From NCBI GenBank assembly GCA_963749365.1, contig CAVVME010000003.1, positions 372,001 to 436,000 of the forward strand: a stretch of 64,000 bases of DNA, in the 5' to 3' direction. A program made the position numbers and the translations under genes. Below, piece after piece: positions 35,475 through 44,594 of the stretch. Source of the DNA: WHSW01 sp963749365. GTDB lineage: Bacteria; Actinomycetota; Thermoleophilia; Solirubrobacterales; 70-9. How positions within the stretch are numbered: the first letter of the stretch is position 1; every line of letters begins with the position of its first letter. The notes beneath the pieces were generated by a model that made no database searches, was not told the origin of the DNA, and saw only the letters and a program-made list of their open reading frames with translations.

Positions 35475-36817
35475 CGGACCCCCGGCCCGCCACCTCCTCC
35501 GCTCCGCATCCGGGGGTGGCGGCGTCTGCCTTGCCCTCGGGCGTCGAGCTGACCGAACTCGACTCCGGGATCCGGATCGTCACCGAGACGGTGGAGTCGG
35601 TGCGGTCGGTCGCGCTCGGGATGTGGGTGCGAACGGGCTCCAGGGACGAGACGCCGGCCCAGGCCGGTGTCTCGCATTTCCTCGAGCACCTGCTGTTCAA
35701 GGGCACCGAACGCCACACGGCGATCGAGATCTCCGAGCTCTTCGACGGCATGGGCGCTGCCACCAACGCGGCGACCAGCAAAGAGACCACCCACCTGCAC
35801 ACCCGGTCACTCGACGAGCACACCGAGGCGGCGTTCGACCTGATGTCGGAGATGCTGCTCGCCCCGTCACTGCCTCCCGACGAGATCGACTCCGAGCGCG
35901 AGGTGGTGCTCGAGGAGATCGCGATGTACGAGGACGAGCCCCAGGACCGCGTCCACGACTTCCTCGCCGAGGCGATCTACGGCGACCACCCGCTCGGCCG
36001 CCGGGTCCTCGGCCGGGCGGAGGTGATCGACGCGATCCCGGTGCCCGAGATCTCCGAATATCACAGTGACCGCTACAGGGCGAAGAACATCGTCGTCGCC
36101 GCGGCCGGTCACCTCGAGCACGACCACATCGTCGACCTCTCCGAGCGCCTGCTCGCCGCCCCGCCGGCCGACGGTGACGCGGAATCGAACGGGGCCTCGC
36201 GCGAGCAGGTGCCACGGATGCGCTTCTACGAGAAGGAAACCGAGCAGTACCACATCTGCTTCGGCGGGCCCGGGATCTCGCGCGGCGACGAGAGGCGGTA
36301 CACGCTCGGGGTGCTGGACGCGATCTTCGGCGGCTCGGTCTCCTCGCGGCTGTTCCGCGAGGTGCGCGAGAAGCGCGGCCTCGCCTACGCGGTCGGCTCC
36401 TACACCGAGCAGTTCGTCGACCGGGGGACGATCGCGATGTACGTCGGCACCCGGGCCGAGAACGTCGGCGAGGCCTGCGAGATCATCGGCCGAGAGCTGG
36501 TGCGCCTGTGCGAGGAAGGCGTCTCGACCGAGGAGCTGAAGCGCGCCAAGGAGCACGTCAAGGGGCGGCTGGTGCTCGGCCTCGAGGCGACCGGCGCGCG
36601 GATGACGCGGCTGGCGCGCGGGATCCTGTTCGACGTGCCCCTGCTCTCGCTCGACGAGATGCTGGCGCGGGTTGACGCCGTTGCGCCGGAGCAGGTCGCG
36701 GAGCTGGCTCGTGAGCTGTATGACCCGGCCGGGCTCGCGGCGGCCTGCATCGGCCCCGATCAGGAGCCGTTTCGGTCAGCGGTCGGCCAGGTCAGCGAGG
36801 CGCTGGTCGAGCGGTGA
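35471..36817 (+). CDS. M16-family zinc peptidase
   Basis: Pitrilysin-type processing peptidase of 448 residues. The inverted zinc motif HFLEH (69-73) in AGVSHFLEHLLFKGT is intact, with the distal Glu in EREVVLEEIAMYEDEP. A second, inactive-type domain carries YTLGVLDAIFGGSVSSRLFREVREKRGLAY. No signal peptide is seen, so it is probably cytoplasmic. M16 proteases commonly follow pnp in Gram-positives; the substrates here are unknown. GTG start inside the pnp stop, and its stop overlaps dapB by four bases. Confidence 0.9.
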   Translation: MTDPRPATSSAPHPGVAASALPSGVELTELDSGIRIVTETVESVRSVALGMWVRTGSRDETPAQAGVSHFLEHLLFKGTERHTAIEISELFDGMGAATNAATSKETTHLHTRSLDEHTEAAFDLMSEMLLAPSLPPDEIDSEREVVLEEIAMYEDEPQDRVHDFLAEAIYGDHPLGRRVLGRAEVIDAIPVPEISEYHSDRYRAKNIVVAAAGHLEHDHIVDLSERLLAAPPADGDAESNGASREQVPRMRFYEKETEQYHICFGGPGISRGDERRYTLGVLDAIFGGSVSSRLFREVREKRGLAYAVGSYTEQFVDRGTIAMYVGTRAENVGEACEIIGRELVRLCEEGVSTEELKRAKEHVKGRLVLGLEATGARMTRLARGILFDVPLLSLDEMLARVDAVAPEQVAELARELYDPAGLAAACIGPDQEPFRSAVGQVSEALVER

Positions 36818-37494
36818 TCAGGGTCGTCGCATCCGGAGCGGCGGGGCGGATGGGGGAGGCGGTCTGTGAGGCGGTCGACGCCGCCGAGGACATGGAGCTC
36901 TGTGGCACGGCCGATCCCGCGCTCGACCGCCCGCTGGCCGAGCTGCTCGAGGCGGCCGACGTCGTGGTCGACTTCTCGACCCCCGAGGCGGCGCTCGACA
37001 ACGGGCGCGCCTGCGTCGAGGCCGGGGTGAACACCGTGATCGGGACGACCGGCTTCAACCTCGACGAACTGCGCATGGCTGCAGAGCGAGCGCACGGCGC
37101 CGGAGGCTCCGCGAAGGTCTTCGTCGCCCCCAACTTCGCGATCGGGGCGGTGCTGATGATGCGCTTCGCGGCCGAGGCCGCGGAGCAGATGCCGGAGTGC
37201 GAGATCATCGAGCTCCACCACCCGGACAAGCGCGACGCCCCGTCGGGGACGGCAGCACGGACCGCGGAGCTGATCACCGCGGCGGGCGGCAACGTGCACC
37301 AGCCGATCCACTCGGTCCGCCTGCCGGGGCTGGTCGCTCATCAGGAGGTGATCCTGGGGGGCGAGGGCCAGACGCTCTCGATCCGTCACGACTCCGTCGA
37401 TCGGCGCTCGTTCATGCCCGGGGTCCTGCTCGCGGTGCGCCGGGTGGCGAGCTTGAGCAAGCCGTTCACGGTCGGCCTCGAGGCGCTGCTCTGA
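36814..37494 (+). CDS. dapB: 4-hydroxy-tetrahydrodipicolinate reductase
   Basis: NAD(P)H-dependent step of diaminopimelate/lysine synthesis. The 226-residue protein has VVASGAAGRMGEAV, VVDFSTPEAALDN, VIGTTGF, APNFAIGAVLMM and the substrate/catalytic motif ELHHPDKRDAPSGTA (His and Lys). It is slightly short of the usual 245-270 but complete in motifs. The GTG start overlaps the M16 gene, and an amidase gene separates it from dapA. Confidence 0.95.
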   Translation: MIRVVASGAAGRMGEAVCEAVDAAEDMELCGTADPALDRPLAELLEAADVVVDFSTPEAALDNGRACVEAGVNTVIGTTGFNLDELRMAAERAHGAGGSAKVFVAPNFAIGAVLMMRFAAEAAEQMPECEIIELHHPDKRDAPSGTAARTAELITAAGGNVHQPIHSVRLPGLVAHQEVILGGEGQTLSIRHDSVDRRSFMPGVLLAVRRVASLSKPFTVGLEALL

Positions 37495-38975
37495 GCGCGG
37501 GCACGGCGCCCGCCGAGATCGACGCGACCGCGCAGGCGGAGCTGGTGCGCGCCGGCCAGGTCGCGCCGGCCGAGCTGGTCGAGGACGCAATCGCCCGCGT
37601 CGATGCGCTCAATCCCGAGCTCAACGCCGTCATCCACGAGCTCTTCGAGGAGGCGCGCGAGGCGGCTCGCGGCGAGATCCCCGACGGGCCCTTCCGCGGC
37701 GTCCCGTTCATGCTCAAGGACCTCGGAGCGACGCTCGCGGGCCAACCGCTGCATCTGGGGATGCAGGCGCTCAAGGACGTCGGGTTCCGAGCGCCGGTCG
37801 ACTCCGTGCTCGGGCAGCGCTTTCGCGCCGCGGGGCTGGTCACGATCGCGAAGACGAACACCCCGGAGCTCGGCATCCTGCCGACCACGGAGCCGCGGGC
37901 ATATGGCCCGACCCGCAACCCCTGGGACACCGCTCGGACCACCGGTGGCTCGAGCGGCGGCTCCGCCGCCGCGGTCGCCTCCGGGATGGTCGCGATCGCG
38001 CACGCCAACGACGGTGGCGGCTCGATCCGGATCCCCGCCGCCAACTGCGGTCTGTTCGGGCTCAAGCCGACCAGGCAGCGGATCAGCGAGGGGCCGCTGG
38101 TCGGCGACGTGATGTCCGGGTTGACGGCCGAGCTCGCGGTCACCCGGTCGGTGCGCGACGCCGCGCGCCTGCTCGACGCAGTCGCCGGGCCCGCGCCGGG
38201 CGACCCCTACATCGCCCCGCCGCCGCGCCGCGCCTATGCCGCCGAGCTCGAGCGCGACCCGGGTCCGTTGCGGATCGGGTTCCTCGAGCAACCGCCGGTG
38301 CCGGGGCTCAGCTCGGATCCCGAGTGCGTCACCGCGGTCCGCGAGACGCGCGACCTGCTGATCTCGCTCGGCCACCGGGTCGAGGACTCCTCGCCGGTCG
38401 ATTCCGGGCTCGGTGAGACACTCGGGCTCGAGGAGACCTTCCTCACCCGGTGGGCGGCCGGCCAGGCGGCGAGCCTCGACCAGCTCTCGCTGCTGCTCGG
38501 GCGCGAGCTCGGCCCCGCGGATGTGGAGCCGCTGACCTGGGCGCTGGCCGAGATCGGCCGTGAGCGCTCGAGCGGGCGCTACCTGCGCGACGTCGGCCTA
38601 CACCAGATGGTCTCGCGGGCGGTCGCGGCCTGGTTCGAGACCGGCTTCGACCTGCTGCTGACGCCGACCCTGGCCGAGCCGCCGGTGCCGCTCGGAACCT
38701 TCGACGACTCGGGAGCCGACCCGATGCGGGCCTACCGTCGGGCGATCCCCTCGGGCGCGTTCACGGCGCTCTTCAACGCCACCGGGCAGCCCGCCGCCTC
38801 GCTGCCGCTGCACTGGAGCCCCGAGGGGCTGCCGATCGGGGTCCAGCTCGTCGCCGGGTTCGGCCGCGAGGACCTGCTGATCAACGCCGCGGCCCAGCTC
38901 GAACGGGCGCGCCCGTGGATCGCCCGCACCCCGGCCGTCTTCGCCGGGCGCGATACTGCGGTGCTCAATGGCTGA
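37491..38975 (+). CDS. Amidase (amidase-signature family) between dapB and dapA
   Basis: Ser-cisSer-Lys amidase of about 494 residues. The signature is clear: catalytic Lys in FMLKDLG, TTGGSSGGSAAAVASGMV with the nucleophile Ser, GGGSIRIPAANCGLFGLKPT, and RSVRDAARLLDAV. The frame has no ATG, GTG or TTG before the conserved N-terminal helix. CTG at 37491, overlapping the dapB stop (CTGA), is the best start. The stop overlaps dapA by eight bases. Embedding between two lysine-pathway genes hints at an amide substrate of that pathway, but aryl-amidase or 6-aminohexanoate-type activity is equally possible. Confidence 0.82.
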   Translation: MSAGTAPAEIDATAQAELVRAGQVAPAELVEDAIARVDALNPELNAVIHELFEEAREAARGEIPDGPFRGVPFMLKDLGATLAGQPLHLGMQALKDVGFRAPVDSVLGQRFRAAGLVTIAKTNTPELGILPTTEPRAYGPTRNPWDTARTTGGSSGGSAAAVASGMVAIAHANDGGGSIRIPAANCGLFGLKPTRQRISEGPLVGDVMSGLTAELAVTRSVRDAARLLDAVAGPAPGDPYIAPPPRRAYAAELERDPGPLRIGFLEQPPVPGLSSDPECVTAVRETRDLLISLGHRVEDSSPVDSGLGETLGLEETFLTRWAAGQAASLDQLSLLLGRELGPADVEPLTWALAEIGRERSSGRYLRDVGLHQMVSRAVAAWFETGFDLLLTPTLAEPPVPLGTFDDSGADPMRAYRRAIPSGAFTALFNATGQPAASLPLHWSPEGLPIGVQLVAGFGREDLLINAAAQLERARPWIARTPAVFAGRDTAVLNG

Positions 38976-39852
38976 GCTTCGCGGAGTGATCACGGCGATG
39001 GTTACCCCCTTCGCCGACGACGGCAGCCTCGACCTCGAGGCGGCTCGCCGCCTGGCTCGTCATCTGGTCGAGCAGGGCTCGCACGGGCTCGTCGTCGCGG
39101 GCACCACCGGCGAGGCCCCGACACTGACCGACGACGAGAGGGCTCGACTGACCGAAGCGGTCCTCGACGAGGTCGGCGAGACGGCGACGGTGGTCGCCGG
39201 AACCGGGACCAACGACACCGCTCACGCCGGCAGGCTGACCGCGACCGCGGTCGGGCTCGGAGTCGATGCCGTGCTCGTCGTCGCCCCGTACTACAACAAG
39301 CCCAACCGGGCCGGCCTGCGGGCCCACTTCGCCGCCGTCTGTGCGGCAGCCGGCGCGACCCCGGTGGTGCTCTACAACATCCCCTCGCGAACGGTGATCA
39401 ACATGGCGCCCGACCTGCTCGCCGAGCTGGCGGCCGAGAACCCGAACGTGGTCGCCGTCAAGCAGGCGAACAACGACGACCTCGGCCCGATCGAGGGCCT
39501 GGAGATCCTCGCCGGCAACGACGACAGCTTCGCCCGCACGCTCGCCCTCGGAGGTCCGGGCGGGGTCCTCGTCGCCTCGCACGTGCTCGGGCCGCAGATG
39601 CGTGAGCTGTATGAGGCGGCGAGCGCCGGCGATCACGCGCGGGCGTCGGAGATCGACGCCGAGCTGCGGCCGGTCTATGAGGCGCTGAACGTGACCGCCA
39701 ACCCGATCCCGGTCAAGGCGGCGCTCGAACTGCTCGGCGTGATCGGCGGCACCCTGCGCCTGCCGATGGTCGCCGCCTCCACCGACGAGCGCGAGACGGT
39801 CCGGGCGGCCCTCGCCGAGCACGGGTTGGCAGTCGCCGGCGGAGCCGGGTAG
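38968..39852 (+). CDS. dapA: 4-hydroxy-tetrahydrodipicolinate synthase
   Basis: Condenses pyruvate with aspartate semialdehyde through a Schiff-base lysine. The 294 residues show VITAMVTPFADDGSLD, VAGTTGEAPTLTDDE, APYYNKPNRAGLRAHF, the catalytic Tyr in VVLYNIPSRT, and the Schiff-base Lys in NVVAVKQANND. Length is standard. It opens the lysine/diaminopimelate pathway whose other steps (dapB, a DapL-like aminotransferase, a dapF-like gene) also lie in this window. Confidence 0.95.
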   Translation: MAELRGVITAMVTPFADDGSLDLEAARRLARHLVEQGSHGLVVAGTTGEAPTLTDDERARLTEAVLDEVGETATVVAGTGTNDTAHAGRLTATAVGLGVDAVLVVAPYYNKPNRAGLRAHFAAVCAAAGATPVVLYNIPSRTVINMAPDLLAELAAENPNVVAVKQANNDDLGPIEGLEILAGNDDSFARTLALGGPGGVLVASHVLGPQMRELYEAASAGDHARASEIDAELRPVYEALNVTANPIPVKAALELLGVIGGTLRLPMVAASTDERETVRAALAEHGLAVAGGAG

Positions 39853-39858
39853 GCGCGC

Positions 39859-41526
39859 TTGAGCGACTCGGTTCGCATCCTGCCGCTCGGCGGCCTCGGC
39901 GAGATCGGCAAGAACATGACCGTGGTCGAGCACCAGGGGCGGATCGTCGTCGTCGACACCGGGCTGATGTTCCCGACCGCGGAGATGCTCGGCATCGACC
40001 TCGTGCTCCCCGACTTCGGCTATCTGCGTGAGCGCGCCGACCGGATCGACGCGATCGTGCTCACCCACGGGCACGAGGACCACGTCGGGGCGCTGCCCTA
40101 CGTGCTGCGCGAGATCGGGATGCCGCCGAAGATCTACGGCGGGCCGCTGACGATCGGCCTCGTCCGGTCGAAGCTCGAGGAGCACAAGCTGCGCGATGCG
40201 CCGCTCGTCGTCCTCGATCCCGGCGAGCGCGTCGACGCGGGCCCGTTCGGGCTCGAGCTGGTGCACATGTCGCACTCGATCCCCGATGCCTGCGCGGTGG
40301 CGATCGCAACCGAGCTCGGCACGGTGCTCGCCACCGGCGACTACAAGTTCGACCAGACCCCGGTCGACGGGGTCCCGGCCGACGTCTCGCGGCTCGCCGA
40401 GCTCGGCCGCGAGGGCGTCGTCTGCCTGTTCGGGGACTCGACCAACGCCGACCGCCCCGGCGTCGCCCCGTCCGAGTCGGCGGTCGGCCCGGCGCTGCTC
40501 GACGCGTTCGGCCGTTGTCCGGGGCGGATCATCGTCACCTGCTTCGCCTCCAACGTGCACCGGGTGCAGCAGGTCGTCGACGCGGCGGCCCAGCTCGACC
40601 GGCGGGTGGCATTGGTCGGGCGCTCGATGCGGAAGAACTTCAACATCGCCTCCAACCTGGGGATCGCCAGCGCCCCCGAGGGTCTCTTGATCCCGCCGAA
40701 GGAGATCGAGAGCTTTCCCGACCACAAGGTGGTCGCGATCTCGACCGGGAGCCAGGGTGAACCGCTCTCGGCGCTGCGCCGGATGGCCTTCAACGACCAT
40801 CGCGACGTCGAGCTTCACTCCGGCGACACGGTGATCTTCTCGGCGACGCCGATCCCCGGCAACGAGCGCTCGGTGAACGAGACGATCGATCGCATCTTCG
40901 AGATCGGCGCAAACGTGGTGACCACGGCGGATGCGCCGATTCACGCCTCCGGCCACGGCTGGCAGGAGGAGCTGAAGCTGATGCTGAACCTGACCAAGCC
41001 CCGCTACGTGCTCCCGGCCCACGGCGATCACCGGCGCCTGCGCCTGCACGCCGAGCTCGCAGCCGCGGTCGGCGTCGATGAGGAGCGGATCTTCTGCGGC
41101 CGCAACGGCGTCGCGCTCGAGATCACCGCCGACGGCGCGCAGCTCGCGGAGGTGACCCGGGCCGGGATGATGTTCGTCGACGGCGTCGACATCGGCGACC
41201 CCGACGACGTCGCCCTGCGCGACCGCCGGATGCTGTCGGCGGACGGGGTGTTCATCGTCGTCGCCACGGTCGACTCCGAGGACGGCAGCTCGGTGGCCGC
41301 GCCGGAGATCATCTTCCGCGGCGTCCCCTTTCTCGAGGACGACGGGGCCGACGGCCTCGTCGGCGAGCTTCGCGACGCGGTCGAGTCCTCGCTCGCCCGC
41401 TTGGCCGAGGAGGGGGTCACCGAGCCGGTCCTGCTGCAGCAGGACCTCCATGACGACATCGCCGAGTTCGTCTATGACCGCCTTCGCCGCCGGCCGATGA
41501 TCCTGCCCGTGGTGGTCGAGGTATGA
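39859..41526 (+). CDS. rnj: Ribonuclease J
   Basis: Metallo-beta-lactamase/beta-CASP endo- and 5'-3' exoribonuclease for mRNA decay and rRNA maturation, 555 residues. RILPLGGLGEIGKNMTVVE, zinc motif LTHGHEDHVGALPYVL, HSIPDACAVAI, ATGDYKFDQTP, FGDSTNADRPG, FASNVHRVQQV and the beta-CASP block SGHGWQEELKLMLNL with PAHGDHRRL are all visible. TTG start at 39859. It stands in one operon with PNPase, and RNase Y lies 11 kb further on. Confidence 0.96.
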   Translation: MSDSVRILPLGGLGEIGKNMTVVEHQGRIVVVDTGLMFPTAEMLGIDLVLPDFGYLRERADRIDAIVLTHGHEDHVGALPYVLREIGMPPKIYGGPLTIGLVRSKLEEHKLRDAPLVVLDPGERVDAGPFGLELVHMSHSIPDACAVAIATELGTVLATGDYKFDQTPVDGVPADVSRLAELGREGVVCLFGDSTNADRPGVAPSESAVGPALLDAFGRCPGRIIVTCFASNVHRVQQVVDAAAQLDRRVALVGRSMRKNFNIASNLGIASAPEGLLIPPKEIESFPDHKVVAISTGSQGEPLSALRRMAFNDHRDVELHSGDTVIFSATPIPGNERSVNETIDRIFEIGANVVTTADAPIHASGHGWQEELKLMLNLTKPRYVLPAHGDHRRLRLHAELAAAVGVDEERIFCGRNGVALEITADGAQLAEVTRAGMMFVDGVDIGDPDDVALRDRRMLSADGVFIVVATVDSEDGSSVAAPEIIFRGVPFLEDDGADGLVGELRDAVESSLARLAEEGVTEPVLLQQDLHDDIAEFVYDRLRRRPMILPVVVEV

Positions 41527-43017
41527 GCCCGCGACGGATCCTGCTGCTGGCGTCGCTGGCCGCACTGGGCGCGGCGACGGGCCTGCCGGCGCCCGTGAGC
41601 GCGTCGGAGCAGCGTCAGCGCGCGCCTCGCCGCGGCAGCGGCGCCGCCAGCGCAGCTCGAGCCGGCGGCGCGGACCGCCGTGCCCGGCGGCGGGATCATC
41701 CATCGCTTTCGCCAGCACGCCGGGGGGCTGCCGGTGTTCGACGCCGAGCTGGTGGTCGCCGATCCCGCCGGGGCGCCGCCGATCACGGTCACCGACACGA
41801 CCGTCCCGGGCGCCGACGCGAGCACAGCTCGCCCGCTGATCTCCCGCGCGGGCGCGATCCGGCGGGCGGTCGCCGCCAACCGGGTCGAGCGCCTGCGCGC
41901 CCCGGCCCGGGCGCGACTCGGGATCGACCCCCGAACCGGTCTCACCGCCTGGCGGGTCTCGCTTCCCGCCGCGCGACCGCTCGCCGACCTGGAGGTGCTG
42001 ATCGATGCCCGCGACGGCGCCCGGATCTCGTCCCGCGACCTGCTCTGGCGCGCGACCGGCGCGGCGACGCTGTTTGTGCCCAACCCGGTCGTCAGCCAGG
42101 CCTCCTACGAGGGGCTGCGCGACGCCAAGGACCGCGACTCGGCACTGCTGACCGCCCTGCGCGAACCCGTCGACCTGCTCCGGATCACGAGCCCGGAGGG
42201 GTGCCTGGTTGGGACGTACGCCGACGCGCGGCGCGGCAAGCACGCGAAGCCGGTCTGTCGGCCGAGCCTCGACTTCACCGGCGTGACCCGGCGCAGCGAC
42301 CTGTTCGAGCCGCTGATGGCCTACTTCCACGTCGATCGCACCCGCGCCTACGTCGACAGCCTCGGCCTCTCGCGGGCGCTGCGGGCAAAGCCCCAGAAGG
42401 TGCGCGCCAACGGGATCACCGCCGACAACTCCTATTACTCGCCGATGACCCACTCGATCACGCTCGGCACCGGCGGGGTCGACGACGGCGAGGACGCCGA
42501 CGTGATCGTGCACGAGTACGGGCACTCGCTCCAGGACCAGGCGGTGCAGGGATTCGGCCGCGGGGTCGAGGCGGGGTCGATGGGCGAGGGGTTCGGCGAC
42601 TACCTGGCGGCGGCGATGTCGGCGCTGACCACCCTCGGCGACCCGCGCTTCGACCCCTGCATCTTCGACTGGGACGGCGTCTCCTATTCCCCGAACGGGT
42701 GCGGTCGCCGGGCCGACAAGCCGCTCAATCTGGGGCAGGCGAAGCGCCGCTGCTCAGGCGAGATCCACTGCCTGGGCGAGCTCTGGTCGAGCGCCCTGTA
42801 CGAGCTCCGCGTGGAGCTCGGGTCCGATCCGCAGCTCCGATCGGTGCTCGACCGGGTGGTGCTCGAGTCCCACTTCATGCTCGGCAGGCGAGCCAAGTTC
42901 AGCGACGGGGCGCGCGCCCTGATCGCCGCCGACGCGCTGCTCTACGCCGGCGCCCACGGGGCGGCGATCGAGGCGGAGATGGTCGAGCGCGGCCTCTGCG
43001 ACCCCGCCGGGTGCTGA
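41523..43017 (+). CDS. Secreted gluzincin metalloprotease, M36/M4-like (frameshifted after the signal peptide)
   Basis: Zinc protease with a propeptide. From ATG 41523 a signal peptide is read (RRILLLASLAALGAATGLPAPVSA). Then one base must be dropped, best from GG at 41606-41607, to continue SSVSARLAAAAAPPAQLEP into the long frame. A FTP/PepSY-like propeptide follows (HRFRQHAGGLPVFDAELVV, RVSLPAARPLADLEVLIDA), then the catalytic HEYGHSLQDQ and the downstream Glu block GSMGEGFGDYLAA. These resemble M36 fungalysin-type enzymes. The 1495 bases are one over a multiple of three. The start overlaps the rnj stop. Confidence 0.8.
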
Positions 43018-43025
43018 AAAGACGT

Positions 43026-43131
43026 GGCCCGCCGGGCCTCAGGGAGGGGAGGGCCCGGCGGGCCGATCGGCCAGTCAGGTGACCGACCTGCGACCCGCCG
43101 GAGCGTTTACGGAGGGGAGGCCCGGCGGGCC
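43026..43131. repeat. GC-rich inverted repeat with an extra copy, between convergent genes
   Basis: GGCCCGCCGGGCC (43026-43038) is the exact reverse complement of GGCCCGGCGGGCC (43052-43064), giving a 13-bp stem with a 13-base loop. A second GGCCCGGCGGGCC recurs at 43119-43131, again preceded by a GGAGGGGAG purine run. The region lies between the convergent metalloprotease and histidine-kinase genes, so a bidirectional terminator is the simplest reading, although no T-run follows. Confidence 0.6.
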
Positions 43132-43187
43132 GTCGCTCGTCGTGGGGCCAAGCTTAGCCCTTTATGTAAACGAACGCTAAAACTTCG

Positions 43188-44594
43188 TCAACCGGCAGGG
43201 CGAGCGTTCGCCGCCGCCTCGACCGCCGCCAGCGGCAGGGTGACGGTGAAGCGCGCACCGCCGGCGGGTGAGCGTCCCGCGGCGACATCGCCGCGATGCG
43301 CGCCGGCGACCGCCTTGACGATCGCCAGGCCGAGGCCGGTGCCCGAGTCGGCGGTCAGATCCGCGGGGCCGTCGCCGCGGACGAAGCGGGAGAAGATCTG
43401 GTCGCCGGCGTCCTCCGGCAGCCCCGGCCCGTCGTCGCAGACCTCGACCACCGCGTCGGCCCCGGTGGCGGCGACCGAGAGCGTGACCGTGCTGCCGGCG
43501 GGGGTGTGTCGAATCGCGTTCTCGAGCAGGTTGAGGACCAGCCGGTGCAGGTCGTCGGGATCGCCCTCGACCGCGACCGCGCCGTCGCTATCGAAGAGCA
43601 GGTCATGGCCGGGCGCCACCGGGCGCGCCTCGGCCAGCGCGGCGAACGCGATCGCGGTCAGATCGCACTCGCGCCGCGGCCCGGCACGACCGGCGTCGGC
43701 ACGAGCCAGCAGTAGCAGATCGGAGACCAGCCGGCGCATCCGCCGCGACGAGCCGAGCGCCCCGGCGACGATCTCGGCCTCCTCGGCGTCAGAGCCACGA
43801 CGCTCGAACCGGGCCTCGAGCAGCTCGAGGTTGGCGAGCACGCTGGTCAGCGGGGTGCGGAGCTCGTGCGAGGCGTCGGCGACGAACTCGCGCTGCGCCT
43901 GGATCATCTGCTGGGTCTCGGCGCGGGCGGCGTCGAGCTCGCGCAGCATCTCGTCGAGGGTCTGGGCGAGCTCGGCGACCTCATCGTCGGTCTCGGGCAT
44001 CGGTAGCCGGCGCGAGGGGTCGCGGGTGGTCGCGATCTCGCGCGCCGCGACCGTCAGCGAGGAGATCGGGCGCATCGCGCGGCCCGCGACCGCGAGTCCG
44101 GCGAGCAGGGCGAGCAGGGCGCCGCCGAGCACTCCGATTGCGAGCAGGAACCAGAGCCGGTCGATGGTCGCGTCCAGCGACTCCCGGGTCTGTCCGTACT
44201 GGACGTAGGTCGCGGGCTCGGTCAGAGTGCCGGCCGTGACCTGCTGGGCGGCGACGTCGAATTGACCGATCCTGACCAGCTCCGGTGACGGGGGGCCGAG
44301 CGAGGGAGCGGACGGCGTCGTCGCGATCGGATCGCCGTCCGGGTTCACGATCCGGACCACCTCGTCCGCCGCCATGAAGGTGTTGTGGACGAAATTGCGC
44401 GGGTCGTCGAGCTGCGCCTCGACCGCGAGCTGGTTGGCCTTCTGCTGCAGCTCGTCCTCGAAGTCCCCCTTCAGTTTGTCGGTCGCCAGCCGGCCGACGA
44501 TGAGCGCGAAGCAGAGCAGGATCAACAGCGTCAGCCCGGCCGAGATCCCGGCGATCCGCCAGCGAACCGGCCAGCGGTTGAACAGCGAGCTCAC
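43188..44594 (-). CDS. Two-component sensor histidine kinase
   Basis: Membrane kinase of 468 residues. TM1 lies near residues 11-35 (AGISAGLTLLILLCFALIVG), an extracellular sensor of about 110 residues follows, and TM2 near 146-172 (FLLAIGVLGGALLALLAGLA) leads to HAMP. Then come HisKA with FVADASHELRTPLTSVLANL (phospho-His) and HATPase (NLLENAIRHTP, CDDGPGLPED, SGTGLGLAIVKAV). It is MprB/TcrY-like in layout. It overlaps its response regulator by four bases and is transcribed after it. The signal is unknown. Confidence 0.92.
   Translation of the reverse strand: MSSLFNRWPVRWRIAGISAGLTLLILLCFALIVGRLATDKLKGDFEDELQQKANQLAVEAQLDDPRNFVHNTFMAADEVVRIVNPDGDPIATTPSAPSLGPPSPELVRIGQFDVAAQQVTAGTLTEPATYVQYGQTRESLDATIDRLWFLLAIGVLGGALLALLAGLAVAGRAMRPISSLTVAAREIATTRDPSRRLPMPETDDEVAELAQTLDEMLRELDAARAETQQMIQAQREFVADASHELRTPLTSVLANLELLEARFERRGSDAEEAEIVAGALGSSRRMRRLVSDLLLLARADAGRAGPRRECDLTAIAFAALAEARPVAPGHDLLFDSDGAVAVEGDPDDLHRLVLNLLENAIRHTPAGSTVTLSVAATGADAVVEVCDDGPGLPEDAGDQIFSRFVRGDGPADLTADSGTGLGLAIVKAVAGAHRGDVAAGRSPAGGARFTVTLPLAAVEAAANARPAG

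Noticed and set aside
41640..41680. GTG 41680 as a genuine start of the metalloprotease without a signal peptide
   Set aside because: The upstream frame supplies a good signal peptide overlapping the rnj stop, and one-base removal joins them; secretion suits the protease family.
38965..42525. A 1186-codon open frame on the minus strand across dapA, rnj and the metalloprotease gene
   Set aside because: It is antisense to clear enzyme genes, has Arg/Asp/Val/Gly-rich low-complexity translation with no family motif, and is the expected by-product of GC-rich codon bias.
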